This document shows positions 52,112 to 60,191 of a DNA stretch of 64,000 nucleotides, in pieces. Origin of the DNA: Leifsonia sp. Root227 (lineage in GTDB: Bacteria; Actinomycetota; Actinomycetes; Actinomycetales; Microbacteriaceae); NCBI RefSeq assembly GCF_001428745.1, contig NZ_LMIO01000003.1, forward strand, positions 558,001-622,000. Direction: 5' to 3'. A model generated the notes under the pieces. The model was not told the DNA's origin and ran no database searches. It saw nothing but the letters and a program-made list of their open reading frames with translations. Position 1 is the stretch's first letter. Each line of letters starts with the position of its first letter. The position numbers were made by a program, and so were the translations under genes.

Positions 52112-53527
52112 GTGCCCAAAATCCTGATCGTCGGCGGCGGATACGCCGGTTTCTACACTGCGTGGAAGCTCGAGAAGCAGCTGCGCAAGGGGGAGGCAGA
52201 GGTCACAATTGTCGACCCGCTGCCGTACATGACCTACCAGCCCTTCCTTCCTGAGGTCGCCGCGGGTTCCATCGAGCCTCGTCACGCCGTGGTCGCGCAC
52301 CGCCGCCACCTCACCAAGACCAACGTCGTCACCGCCAAGGTCACGTACATCGACCACGCGAAGAAGACGGCGACCATCCAGCCGCCGATCGGCGATGCGT
52401 ACGAGTTCGAGTACGACATCGTCGTGGTCACCGCAGGCGCCGTGTCGCGCACGTTCCCGATCCCGGGCGTCGCAGACCAGGCGATCGGCCTCAAGACCAT
52501 CGAGGAGGCCGTCGCGATCCGTGACCGCGTCCTCACCAACTTCGACAAGGCGGCCAACCTGCCTGCCGGTCCTGAGCGCGACCGTCTGCTGACGTTCGTC
52601 GTCGTCGGCGGCGGGTTCGCGGGCATCGAGGTGTTCGCCGAGCTGCGTTCGTTCGCGAGCGCGCTGCTCAAGAACTACCCGCAGATCGCCTTCGAGGACA
52701 CGCACTTCCACCTGATCGAGGCCATGGGCAGGATCATGCCGGAGGTGTCGCTCCCGACCAGCCACTGGGTCATCAAGAACCTCGCCCAGCGCGGTGCGGA
52801 GATCCACCTGGACACGCAGCTCGCGAGCGCCGTCGACGGCGTCATCGAGCTGTCCACCGGCGAGAAGTTCGAGACCGACCTCATTGTCTGGACCGCCGGC
52901 GTCATGGCCAACCCGACGATCGTGCGTCACACCGACCTCCCGATCGAGGAGCGCGGCCGTCTCCGTGTCCGCGCGGACCTCCGCGTCGGCTCCGACGACG
53001 AGATCATCAAGGACGCCTGGGGTGCAGGCGACGTCTCGGCCGTGCCAGACCTCACCGGTGGCGGCGTCGGCGGATTCTGCGTGCCGAACGCGCAGCACGC
53101 TGTCCGTCAGGGCAAGCTGCTCGCGAAGAACATCATCGCGGACCTCCGCGGGGAGCTCCCGCGCCAGTACTTCCACAAGAACATGGGCGCCGTCGCGGGC
53201 CTCGGCCTCGGAACCGGTGTGTTCCAGTCCGGCAAGCTCGCGATCAAGGGCCTCCCGGCCTGGTTCGCGCACCGCGGATACCACGGCCTGGCCATGCCGA
53301 GCTGGGAGCGCAAGTGGCGCGTGCTGTGGGGCTGGTGGAACAACTTCTGGCTCGGCCGCGACATCGTGTCGCTCGCAGCCACCCAGCACCCGCGTGCCGT
53401 CTTCGAGGAGTTCGCTGCCCGTCCGAAGCCCCCGGCGGCCGAGGCGACTCCGGCCGTCGAAGCCCCGAAGAAGGCTCCGGCCAAGAAGGCCGCTCCGAAG
53501 GAGCCGGTCGAGGTCGCAGCCAAGTAG
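52112..53527 (+). CDS. ndh: Type II NADH dehydrogenase (NDH-2)
   Basis: A 471-residue membrane-peripheral flavoprotein passing electrons from NADH to menaquinone without proton pumping. The first dinucleotide motif is GGGYAG at about 8-13, the second GGGFAGIEVFAEL at about residues 168-180. The FAD block is DAWGAGDVSAVPD, and the C-terminal FWLGRDIVSLA region should be the membrane anchor. The tail (about 440-471) is Lys/Ala/Pro-rich. I start at the GTG behind GAGGAGA; an earlier GTG at 52091 precedes that site. A strong terminator follows. Confidence 0.93.
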   Translation: MPKILIVGGGYAGFYTAWKLEKQLRKGEAEVTIVDPLPYMTYQPFLPEVAAGSIEPRHAVVAHRRHLTKTNVVTAKVTYIDHAKKTATIQPPIGDAYEFEYDIVVVTAGAVSRTFPIPGVADQAIGLKTIEEAVAIRDRVLTNFDKAANLPAGPERDRLLTFVVVGGGFAGIEVFAELRSFASALLKNYPQIAFEDTHFHLIEAMGRIMPEVSLPTSHWVIKNLAQRGAEIHLDTQLASAVDGVIELSTGEKFETDLIVWTAGVMANPTIVRHTDLPIEERGRLRVRADLRVGSDDEIIKDAWGAGDVSAVPDLTGGGVGGFCVPNAQHAVRQGKLLAKNIIADLRGELPRQYFHKNMGAVAGLGLGTGVFQSGKLAIKGLPAWFAHRGYHGLAMPSWERKWRVLWGWWNNFWLGRDIVSLAATQHPRAVFEEFAARPKPPAAEATPAVEAPKKAPAKKAAPKEPVEVAAK

Positions 53528-53545
53528 CGCGAGAGTGTGAACGGG

Positions 53546-53577
53546 AGGGCCCGGTGCGAGGAATCGCGCCGGGCCCT
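53546..53577 (+). terminator. Terminator hairpin after ndh
   Basis: A 13-bp stem (53546-53558 with 53565-53577, one G-T pair) and a 6-base loop, then TTTC. One of the strongest hairpins in the window. Confidence 0.88.
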
Positions 53578-53625
53578 TTCGCGTGCCTGGGCGGGGGATG
53601 CGGGGGCTGCGTGGATGCGGTGCCG

Positions 53626-54213
53626 TCAGCCCTCGACGACGGCGCGTCCCTGCGTGAGGTCGCGGACCGCATCCCGTGCTGCGGCCGCCTGCATCGTCGG
53701 CAGCCTCAGCGTGAACCGCACCGCCCCGCCGTACTCCGCGTCGCCCGTCTCGTGTCCTTCGCCGTCCGCCCAGCGGCGGATGCGTTCGGCGTCTGCGTAG
53801 TCGGCCAGCACGGCGAGAACGGTTTCCGGCACGCGCTCGATCAGGGGCGCATCCAGCAGGGCGGCGGCGATCGCGTCGGTGTACGCGCGCATCAGTCCGC
53901 CTGCGCCCAGCTTCACGCCGCCGAAGTAGCGGACCACGGCGCCGAGTACGCCATCGAGGTCGTGGTGCCGCAGCACCTCCAGGATGGGGCGCCCCGCCGT
54001 GCCGGACGGCTCGCCGTCGTCGGACATCCCGGAGTGGCCTCCGGCGAGCAGCGCCCAGCAGACGTGGTTCGCGCCCGGATGCTCGGTGCGGAGCCGCGCG
54101 ACCTCGGCCAGTGCCTCATCGCGGTCGGCGACCGGCGTCGCGAGCGCGATGAAGCGGCTGCGCCGCACCTCGACCTCCGCGGTGACGGGGGAGGGGACGG
54201 TGAAGGGGCTCAT
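53626..54213 (-). CDS. YigZ/IMPACT family protein (UPF0029)
   Basis: A 195-residue protein. The N-terminal UPF0029 domain shows EVRRSRFIA and HPGANHVCWA, then SDDGEPSGTAGRPILEVL and the VVRYFGGVKLGAGGLMRAY block typical of YigZ. The C-terminal DUF1949-type part follows. In eukaryotes IMPACT regulates Gcn2; bacterial roles are unclear. Its ATG overlaps the MarR stop (ATGA), so it is downstream in the MarR transcript. Confidence 0.9.
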   Translation of the reverse strand: MSPFTVPSPVTAEVEVRRSRFIALATPVADRDEALAEVARLRTEHPGANHVCWALLAGGHSGMSDDGEPSGTAGRPILEVLRHHDLDGVLGAVVRYFGGVKLGAGGLMRAYTDAIAAALLDAPLIERVPETVLAVLADYADAERIRRWADGEGHETGDAEYGGAVRFTLRLPTMQAAAARDAVRDLTQGRAVVEG

Positions 54214-54710
54214 CCCTCCGCCATCTCCCAGAGCACGCGTGCCGCCTCGGCGAGTGCGACGCGCTCCTCCGGGGTGCGCGTGGCGAGCTGGGCGTCCAGC
54301 CACGCGTGGCGCCGTGCCCGTGCCTCTCCTGCGACCCGGTGGCCTTCGGCGGTCGGGGTGAAGAGCACGCGGCGGCCGTCCGTCGGGTCGGCCGCCCTGA
54401 TCGCGTAGCCGAGGGACACCAGACGGTTGACCGTCTGGCTCATCGAGGCCGCGGTGACGCGTTCGTGGTCGCTGAGCGCCGTGAGCGTGGCAGGGCCGTA
54501 GCGGTGCAGGTGCCCGAGCACGTTCATCGCCGCGTCGCCGAGTTCGCCGTTGGCGCGTTCGGCGCGGAAGCGGCGGTAGATCCTGGCCACCGAGCGCGTG
54601 ACGCGTTCGCCGAGGTCGTCGTCGGCGGGCAAGCCGGCGTCGGCGGGGAAGCCAGGGTCGGCGGGGAAGCCAGGGTCGGCGGGGAGGGTCTCGCTTGCGT
54701 GTGCATCCAC
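54210..54710 (-). CDS. MarR family transcriptional regulator with a repetitive N-terminus
   Basis: A 166-residue winged-helix regulator. The recognition helix region is VTAASMSQTVNRLVSLG and the wing is ADPTDGRRVLFT. Residues about 11-30 are an imperfect repeat of PADPGF (DNA unit of 18 bases, about 54628-54680), unusual for MarR. It is divergent from an MFS pump, with a possible operator between, and probably controls it. The -10 TATACT (complement of 54719-54724) overlaps the operator. Its stop overlaps the yigZ ATG. Confidence 0.88.
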   Translation of the reverse strand: MDAHASETLPADPGFPADPGFPADAGLPADDDLGERVTRSVARIYRRFRAERANGELGDAAMNVLGHLHRYGPATLTALSDHERVTAASMSQTVNRLVSLGYAIRAADPTDGRRVLFTPTAEGHRVAGEARARRHAWLDAQLATRTPEERVALAEAARVLWEMAEG

Positions 54711-54716
54711 GATTGA

Positions 54717-54729
54717 TTAGTATACCTAA
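54717..54729. promoter_or_regulatory. Possible MarR operator TTAGTATACCTAA
   Basis: An imperfect 13-base palindrome (TTAG and CTAA arms) between the MarR and MFS genes. It overlaps the -10 hexamer of the MarR promoter, consistent with autoregulation. Confidence 0.5.
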
Positions 54730-54799
54730 AGAAGTAGTTCACACGCGTAAAGCATTCCAGGAGGACGAGACGGACACCGACACCAGGAGCACGGAGACC

Positions 54800-56185
54800 G
54801 TGAGCGCGCACAAGCCGTTCGGGTGGCGTTTCACCGCCCCGCTGCTGCTCGGGTCGACGCTCAACCCGATCAACAGCTCGATGATCGCGACCGGCCTGCT
54901 CGGCATCGGCCTCGACTTCCACCTGGGGCCTGGCCAGACCGCGAGTCTCATCTCGGTGCTCTACCTCTGCAGCGCGGTCAGCCAGCCCACGATGGGCAAG
55001 CTCGCCACCCTGTTCGGGCCGCGCCGCGTGTTCATGGCCGGGGCGATCATCCTGCTGGTCGCCGGTGTGGTCGGGGCGGCGGCGCCCGGCTTCGGCTTCC
55101 TGCTGGTGTCCAGAGCGCTGATCGGCATCGGCACCTCCGCCGCGTACCCGACCGCGATGGCCCTCGTGCGCCGCAGGGCGGACGAGAACGGCATCGGCGT
55201 TCCCGCCCGCGTGCTCGGCAACTTCTCCATCGCCGCCCAGATCACCACGGTGTTCGGACTGCCGCTCGGTGGGGTGCTCGCAGGGACGTTCGGCTGGCGC
55301 GCCCTGTTCTTCGTGAACATCCCGCTGGCGATCGTCACATTCGTGTTCACGCTGCTCGGCGTGGAGAAGGACTCGCCGCGCGAGCGGCAGGGCGGCCGGG
55401 CGCTCATCGCATCCATCGACATCCCCGGCATCGCGCTGTTCGCCGGCACGATCGTGAGCCTGCTGGTGTTCCTGTCCGAACTCGCTTCGCCGCTCTGGTG
55501 GCTGCTCCCGGTGGTCGCGGTCTTCGGCGCCGCCCTCATCCTGTGGGAGCGGCGAGTCGCCAAGCCGCTCATCGACATGCGGATGCTCGCCCGCAACCGG
55601 CCGCTGCAGCGCACCTACCTGCGCCAGACCCTCTCCGCCCTCGTGGTCTACTCGGTGCTCTACGGCACGAGCCAGTGGATGGAGCAGGCCGCCGGATACA
55701 GCGCAACGGCGGTCGGCCTCATCCTGCTGCCGCTGTCCGGCCTCAGCATCGTGATAGCCCGGGTCGCCTCCACCCGCGGCTGGGTGCGCTGGCCGCTCGT
55801 CATCGGCGCCGTGTCGGTGGTGCTGAGCGCGGTGGTGATGCAGTTCATGAACGGCGGATCGAGCCTGTGGGTGCTGATCGGGATGTCCCTGCTGCTCGGC
55901 TGCGCCAACGGGTTCACCGGGTTCGCCAACCAGGCGACGCTCTACGTGCAGGCGCCGGCCGAGGAGATCGCGGTGGCCTCCGGGCTCTACCGGACGTTCG
56001 CCTATCTCGGCGCGATCTTCTCCTCCAGCCTCATCGGCATCACCTTCGGTCGCCAGGCCACCGACGCCGGCCTGCACACCCTCGGCTGGGTGCTCGGCGG
56101 CATCGGAGTCCTGTTGCTCGTCATCACGGTCCTCGACCGCCGCATCCCGCTGACCACCACAGCAGCGAAAGGCAGCGCCGCGTGA
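54800..56185 (+). CDS. MFS multidrug transporter
   Basis: About 461 residues from the GTG behind GGAG. Around twelve to fourteen membrane segments. Motif-like features are NPINSSMIATGLLGIGLDFH in helix 1, GKLATLFGPRRVFMAGA (motif A), and GLPLGGVLAGTFGWRALFFVNIP in helix 5. An upstream in-frame ATG would add 35 hydrophilic residues and overlap the MarR gene. The divergent MarR gene and shared 90-base region suggest regulated efflux. A second 40-bp-period palindrome array follows the stop. Confidence 0.87.
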   Translation: MSAHKPFGWRFTAPLLLGSTLNPINSSMIATGLLGIGLDFHLGPGQTASLISVLYLCSAVSQPTMGKLATLFGPRRVFMAGAIILLVAGVVGAAAPGFGFLLVSRALIGIGTSAAYPTAMALVRRRADENGIGVPARVLGNFSIAAQITTVFGLPLGGVLAGTFGWRALFFVNIPLAIVTFVFTLLGVEKDSPRERQGGRALIASIDIPGIALFAGTIVSLLVFLSELASPLWWLLPVVAVFGAALILWERRVAKPLIDMRMLARNRPLQRTYLRQTLSALVVYSVLYGTSQWMEQAAGYSATAVGLILLPLSGLSIVIARVASTRGWVRWPLVIGAVSVVLSAVVMQFMNGGSSLWVLIGMSLLLGCANGFTGFANQATLYVQAPAEEIAVASGLYRTFAYLGAIFSSSLIGITFGRQATDAGLHTLGWVLGGIGVLLLVITVLDRRIPLTTTAAKGSAA

Positions 56186-56200
56186 GCGCCGCGCCGCCTG

Positions 56201-56296
56201 CTCCCTCCGGACGGGATCTCGGGGCGACACGCCGCTGATTCCTCCGTCCGGACGGAGTTTCGGGCGCGCATGCCGCAGGTTCTCCTTCGGAAGGAT
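56201..56296. repeat. Array of three palindromes with 40-bp period
   Basis: CTCCCTCCGGACGGGA (56201), a perfect CTCCGTCCGGACGGAG (56242) and a shortened copy CTCCTTCGGAAGGAT (56282). The intervals of 41 and 40 match the array at 45.7 kb. The first spacer holds GCGACACGCCG (56224-56234); the second has a diverged GCGCGCATGCCG. It lies between an MFS gene and the holin-like gene. Confidence 0.8.
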
Positions 56297-56343
56297 CAGC
56301 GCGCATCCGCTATCCTCGGGAGCACCGTCGACGGGAGACCGCT

Positions 56344-56727
56344 GTGATCCGATTCCTCATCCGCGCCGTGATCTTCCTGGTGACCGCGGCCGTCGGGCTG
56401 CTCGTCGCCGGATGGCTGGTGCCGGGCGTGCGGCTGGAGTGGGGCGGGTTCCTCGTCGCCGCTATCGTGTTCGCCATCGCGCAGAGCATCCTGTCGCCGT
56501 TCGTGTTCAACATCGCGCGCAAGTACGCGTCGGCGCTGCTGGGTGGCATCGGTCTGGTGTCCACGTTCCTCGCACTGCTGGTCGCGAGCCGGTTCCCCGG
56601 CGGCATCACGATCGACGGTGCGACAGCCTGGATCCTGGCGACGCTGGTCGTGTGGATCGTCACGGCGCTCGGCGGCTGGCTGCTGCCGATCCTGTTCCTG
56701 AAGAAGCGCGTCGTCACCGCGCGCTGA
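56344..56727 (+). CDS. Small membrane protein, phage holin family 4/YvlD-like
   Basis: A 127-residue protein with four hydrophobic helices: about 1-24, 33-52, 62-82 and 95-119, ending in a basic tail (KKRVVTAR). This matches the PF04020-type YvlD family, found across actinobacteria and not linked to phage. A role in membrane stress is likely but unproven. The start is GTG. A TATCCT hexamer near 56310 could be the promoter. Confidence 0.8.
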   Translation: MIRFLIRAVIFLVTAAVGLLVAGWLVPGVRLEWGGFLVAAIVFAIAQSILSPFVFNIARKYASALLGGIGLVSTFLALLVASRFPGGITIDGATAWILATLVVWIVTALGGWLLPILFLKKRVVTAR

Positions 56728-56797
56728 CCGTGCTGACCGCGAGCGGACGCGCTGACCGCGTCGGCGCGCGTAGGCCGCGCGCGGGCGGCTTTCGCGC

Positions 56798-56803
56798 TAT
56801 CGT
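56798..56803 (+). promoter_or_regulatory. -10 element TATCGT of the isomerase gene, leaderless type
   Basis: TATCGT ends six bases before the ATG at 56810, with no ribosome-binding site between. Confidence 0.45.
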
Positions 56804-56809
56804 CGTCGA

Positions 56810-57586
56810 ATGTCGTCGATCGCCGCGAACCTGGAATGGCTGTTCACCGAGGCGGGCGATGATCCCGCCGACCGCATCCGGGCTGCTGCGGCCCACGGAC
56901 TGACCGCGGTCGAGATCTGGGGCTGGCGCGACAAAGACATCGCCGCCATCGACGCCGCCCTCACCGAGACGGGCGTCGAACTGCTGTCGCTCATCGTCGA
57001 CCCGCAGCTCCCGCTCGCCGACCCGGGGATGCGCGCCCCCTTCCTCCAGGCCGTGGCCGACTCGCTCGTGGTCGCCGAACGGCTGCGCGCGCCCAACCTC
57101 GTGGTGGTGAGCGGCGACGACCGACCGGGCGTCCCGCGCGAGGAGCAGCGGACGACACTGGTGTCGACCCTCGCGGCGGGGGCAGCGCTGCTCGACGGCA
57201 CGGACGTGACCCTGCTGCTGGAGCCGCTGAACACCCGCGTCGACCACGTCGGCGCGTTCCTGTCGTCCACCAGGGACGGCCTCGACATCGTCCGCGAGGT
57301 CGGTTCGCCGCACCTCCGGCTGCTGCTGGATGCGTACCACGCGCTCATGATGGACGAGGACATCGCCGCCGCGGTCGGTCCAGACATCGCACTTGTCGGC
57401 CACGTGCAGGTCGCCGACCTGCCCGGCCGCCACGAGCCGGGCACGGGCGTCGCGGACTGGGCGCACCAGTTCCGCGTGCTGCGGGAGCTCGGCTACCGAG
57501 GACGCTTCGGGATGGAGTACCAGCCGACGGTGGAGACGCGCAGGTCGCTGGCCGTGGTGGAACAGCTGGCCGACGCGGCGGTCTGA
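56810..57586 (+). CDS. Sugar phosphate isomerase/epimerase, hydroxypyruvate isomerase-like
   Basis: A 258-residue TIM barrel of the xylose isomerase-like family. The N-terminus (SIAANLEWLFTE) and HGLTAVEIWGWRDKD resemble hydroxypyruvate isomerase. Metal-binding carboxylates are likely in LLLEPLNTRVDH (E and D/H), LLDAYHALMMDED and GMEYQPT near the C-terminus. It would interconvert hydroxypyruvate and tartronate semialdehyde, or a related keto sugar. No glyoxylate genes are adjacent, so the substrate is uncertain. Confidence 0.82.
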   Translation: MSSIAANLEWLFTEAGDDPADRIRAAAAHGLTAVEIWGWRDKDIAAIDAALTETGVELLSLIVDPQLPLADPGMRAPFLQAVADSLVVAERLRAPNLVVVSGDDRPGVPREEQRTTLVSTLAAGAALLDGTDVTLLLEPLNTRVDHVGAFLSSTRDGLDIVREVGSPHLRLLLDAYHALMMDEDIAAAVGPDIALVGHVQVADLPGRHEPGTGVADWAHQFRVLRELGYRGRFGMEYQPTVETRRSLAVVEQLADAAV

Positions 57587-57614
57587 GCGCCGGGCCCGTT
57601 CAGTACTGCGCTCG

Positions 57615-58172
57615 TCAGTACTGCGTCCGCGCTCCCACGAGGTCGTCGGCGCTCACCAGGGTGGCGAAACTGTCCGACAGTGCCGCCATGAACGCGGCGT
57701 GCACCGCATCCCCGGGAACCGTCGTCCCGCCGAACTCGAGGTCGGGCGCCGCGCACGCGTCGTGCACGACGGTCACATCGAAGCCGATCTCCGACGCCGC
57801 GCGCACGGTGGAGTCGACGCACATGCTCGACATCATCCCGAGCACCACGAGCTGGTCGGGCGCGATCCCGCGCAGCGTCTCCTCGAGGAACGTCCCCACG
57901 AACGCGTTCGGCTCCGCCTTGCGAAGCACGGGCTCGTCGCCGACCGGCGCCACCAGCGGATGGATCTCGACCCCCGCGCTGCCCGGGCGCATGAACGACG
58001 CATCCGGTGCATCCCAGACGTGCTGGATGTGCACCACAGGATCGCCGGCCTCACGGAACGCGGCCAGCACGCTCGCGGCACGCTCCGCTGCGGCGACCGA
58101 CCCGACCAGCGGATACGCGCCGCCAGGAAAGTAGTCGTTCTGGATGTCGACGATGACGAGCGCGCGAGACAT
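57615..58172 (-). CDS. Cysteine hydrolase, isochorismatase family
   Basis: A 185-residue hydrolase. The triad is D9 (IVDIQNDYF), K85 (LRKAEPNAF) and C118 (SSMCVDSTVRAA), with the cis-peptide segment just before the cysteine. Families with this triad include nicotinamidases and isochorismatases; this sequence does not reveal which substrate. The ATG at 58172 is preferred over a longer reading that runs into unrelated sequence. Two direct repeats of TCAGTACTGCG (57600-57610 and 57615-57625) overlap the 3' end. Confidence 0.9.
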   Translation of the reverse strand: MSRALVIVDIQNDYFPGGAYPLVGSVAAAERAASVLAAFREAGDPVVHIQHVWDAPDASFMRPGSAGVEIHPLVAPVGDEPVLRKAEPNAFVGTFLEETLRGIAPDQLVVLGMMSSMCVDSTVRAASEIGFDVTVVHDACAAPDLEFGGTTVPGDAVHAAFMAALSDSFATLVSADDLVGARTQY

Positions 58173-58372
58173 GGGGGCCCTTCGGATGCGCGGACACCGC
58201 GCGGGACGAGGTTGCGGAAGAGAGGACGGCCCGGACGCCGTACCCGAAACGACGGCCGGGCCGCCGAGCGGGGACCGCTGCCCGACAGCGCCGATGGTAC
58301 ACCCGGTTGGTGACGGGAGTCGGGGAGGCCGTGCCTCCTGGCCGGGCGTGGGAGACGGTCCGCGCGATCGCG

Positions 58373-58446
58373 TACCCCCAGTGGGACTCGAACCCACACT
58401 GAAGCGATTTTAAGTCGCCTGCCTCTGCCGATTGGGCTATGGGGGC
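58373..58446 (-). tRNA. tRNA-Leu-like, anticodon UAA, short variable loop
   Basis: A 74-base cloverleaf. Acceptor GCCCCCA pairs with TGGGGGT (a G-T closing pair), then discriminator A. The anticodon stem GGCGA/TCGCT encloses CTTAAAA, giving anticodon TAA for UUA leucine codons. The T arm is GTGGG-TTCGAGT-CCCAC. The variable loop is only five bases (TCAGT), while tRNA-Leu normally has a long variable arm. CCA is not encoded. Confidence 0.88.
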
Positions 58447-58537
58447 CCGGCATCCATCGTACCGGCGCGGTTGCGGCGTTCTCGGAGAGGGACCGGGCAG
58501 AGTGACCGTCCGAGCACAGCACCGCCGCCCCCGCGAC

Positions 58538-60061
58538 TCAGTGCATCCCGACCGGCCCCGCCGCACCGGAGGACGCCCCGTCCGTCGCCGGGATGCGCCG
58601 CCCCCAGATCGCGAACAGCACCAGGGCAGCCGCGGGGAAGGCCGCGCCGAGCAGCAGCGAGGTCGAGATCCCGTGCGCCTCACCGGACGTCGCCGTGACC
58701 GAGATGAACACCGTGGTCAGCACCGCGACGCCGACGCTGCCTCCGAGCTGCTGCATCCCCTGCACCAGGCTGGATGCGGCGCTCACCTCTGTCGAGGGAG
58801 CCTGCGCCATCGCGATCGACGTCAGCGGCGCAAACGTCAGGCCGCCGCTGACGCCGAGCACGATCGCCGGCCCGAGGATGCCGCTGAGGAACGTGCTGGA
58901 TGCACTCATCTGGCCGAGCCAGACCAGTCCGACGACCATCCCGCTGAGGCCGATGACGCCGACCACTTTCTCGCCGACGCGCGGGAGCAGGTAGCGGGGT
59001 GCGAGCTCGTTGGTGATGAGCATCGCGCCCACGAACGGGAGCAGGGCGAGGCCGGTGCCGAGCGGGTCGAAGCCGAGGACCTTCTGCGTGAACAGCGTCA
59101 CGAAGTAGAAGAAGCCGAACATGCCTGCGGGGACCAGGAGCATCCCGAGCAGCGGGGCGGCCGTGCGCATCCGGGAGAAGAAGTGCAGCTGCACCACCGG
59201 GCTCGAGTGCCTGCGCTCGATGAACACCAAGCCGACGAGGGATGCCGCCGCGATCACGAACGAGGCGATGGACTGCGCGTCCGACCAGCCGTGGCTCGCC
59301 GCGCGGGTGAACGCGTAGACGAGGGCGACCATCCCGATCGTGGAGACGGCAGCGCCGCCCAGGTCGAGCTTGGCGGGGACGCGCTCGGTCTCGGTGAGGA
59401 ACAGGGCGGCTCCGACGATGATCAGGATGCCGATCGGCACGTTCACGAACATGACCCACTCCCAGCCGAAGCTGGTGGTGAGGATGCCGCCGAGGATCAG
59501 TCCGATCGCACCGCCGCTGCCCGCGGCGAGGACGAACAGCGACATCGCCCTGGCGCGGTTGGCACCCTCCGTGGTGTTGGCGACGAGCAGCACGAGCGTG
59601 CTCGGCGCTGCGATGGCTGCACCGACGCCCTGCAGGATGCGGGCGGCGACCAGGATCTCCGGCGTGGGCGCGAAGCCGCCGAGCGCCGACGCGACGATGA
59701 ACAGGCCGACGCCGACCATGAGCGCCAGCCGGGCGCCGACGATCGAGCCGATCTTGCCGCTCAGCAGGATGAGGCCGCCGAACGCGAGCGCGTAGGCGGT
59801 GACCACCCAGGACAGGTCGGTGGGGGAGAAATGCAGTTCGTTCTGGATGTCGGGGAGGGCGACGTTCACGATGCTCGCGTCGACCACGAGCATGAGCTGC
59901 GTGATGAAGACGACGACGAGGCCGAGCGCGGGGCCGCGCAGGGACGACCGGGATCCGCGGGATGCGCGGGGTGCGCCTGTCGCGCGGGATGCGGCGGCAG
60001 AGATGGACGTGACGGCGGGGAGCGGGGAAGTGGGTGGATCGTTGAGTTCGGTGGTCGACAT
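58538..60061 (-). CDS. MFS drug transporter, DHA2 (14-helix) type
   Basis: A 507-residue exporter. A hydrophilic tail of about 40 residues is followed by fourteen likely membrane segments. Markers are MLVVDASIVNVALPDIQNEL in helix 1, motif A GKIGSIVGARLALMVGV, and GLILGGILTTSFGWEWVMFVNVP. Close to EmrB/QacA relatives. Two perfect 13-bp palindromes lie in the shared region with a divergent TetR gene. Downstream is a tRNA gene on the same strand. Confidence 0.92.
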   Translation of the reverse strand: MSTTELNDPPTSPLPAVTSISAAASRATGAPRASRGSRSSLRGPALGLVVVFITQLMLVVDASIVNVALPDIQNELHFSPTDLSWVVTAYALAFGGLILLSGKIGSIVGARLALMVGVGLFIVASALGGFAPTPEILVAARILQGVGAAIAAPSTLVLLVANTTEGANRARAMSLFVLAAGSGGAIGLILGGILTTSFGWEWVMFVNVPIGILIIVGAALFLTETERVPAKLDLGGAAVSTIGMVALVYAFTRAASHGWSDAQSIASFVIAAASLVGLVFIERRHSSPVVQLHFFSRMRTAAPLLGMLLVPAGMFGFFYFVTLFTQKVLGFDPLGTGLALLPFVGAMLITNELAPRYLLPRVGEKVVGVIGLSGMVVGLVWLGQMSASSTFLSGILGPAIVLGVSGGLTFAPLTSIAMAQAPSTEVSAASSLVQGMQQLGGSVGVAVLTTVFISVTATSGEAHGISTSLLLGAAFPAAALVLFAIWGRRIPATDGASSGAAGPVGMH

Positions 60062-60099
60062 ATGGTGCGTTCCGTTCCGCGGGGTTTAGACTGCTATCC

Positions 60100-60112
60100 G
60101 GAGAGACTCTCC
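60100..60112. promoter_or_regulatory. TetR operator 1, GGAGAGACTCTCC
   Basis: A perfect 13-base palindrome (6-base arms around an A). It is 39 bases from the MFS start and shares the GGAGA/TCTCC arms with the second site. Confidence 0.78.
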
Positions 60113-60132
60113 TCTTGAGTGATCAACAATAT

Positions 60133-60145
60133 GGAGACAGTCTCC
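60133..60145. promoter_or_regulatory. TetR operator 2, GGAGACAGTCTCC
   Basis: A perfect 13-base palindrome, centred 33 bases from operator 1 (three helical turns). It is 47 bases from the TetR GTG start. Confidence 0.78.
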
Positions 60146-60191
60146 GCTTTGTCAATGGCGACAGAGTGAACAGTTCAGAAAGGGAGCTCGA

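Noticed and set aside
56344-56727. Prophage remnant because of the holin-like family name
   Set aside because: The family is a chromosomal membrane protein group; no phage genes surround it.
57600-57625. Direct repeats TCAGTACTGCG as an attachment site
   Set aside because: The two copies are only 15 bases apart with no integrase; more likely local duplication at the end of the hydrolase gene.
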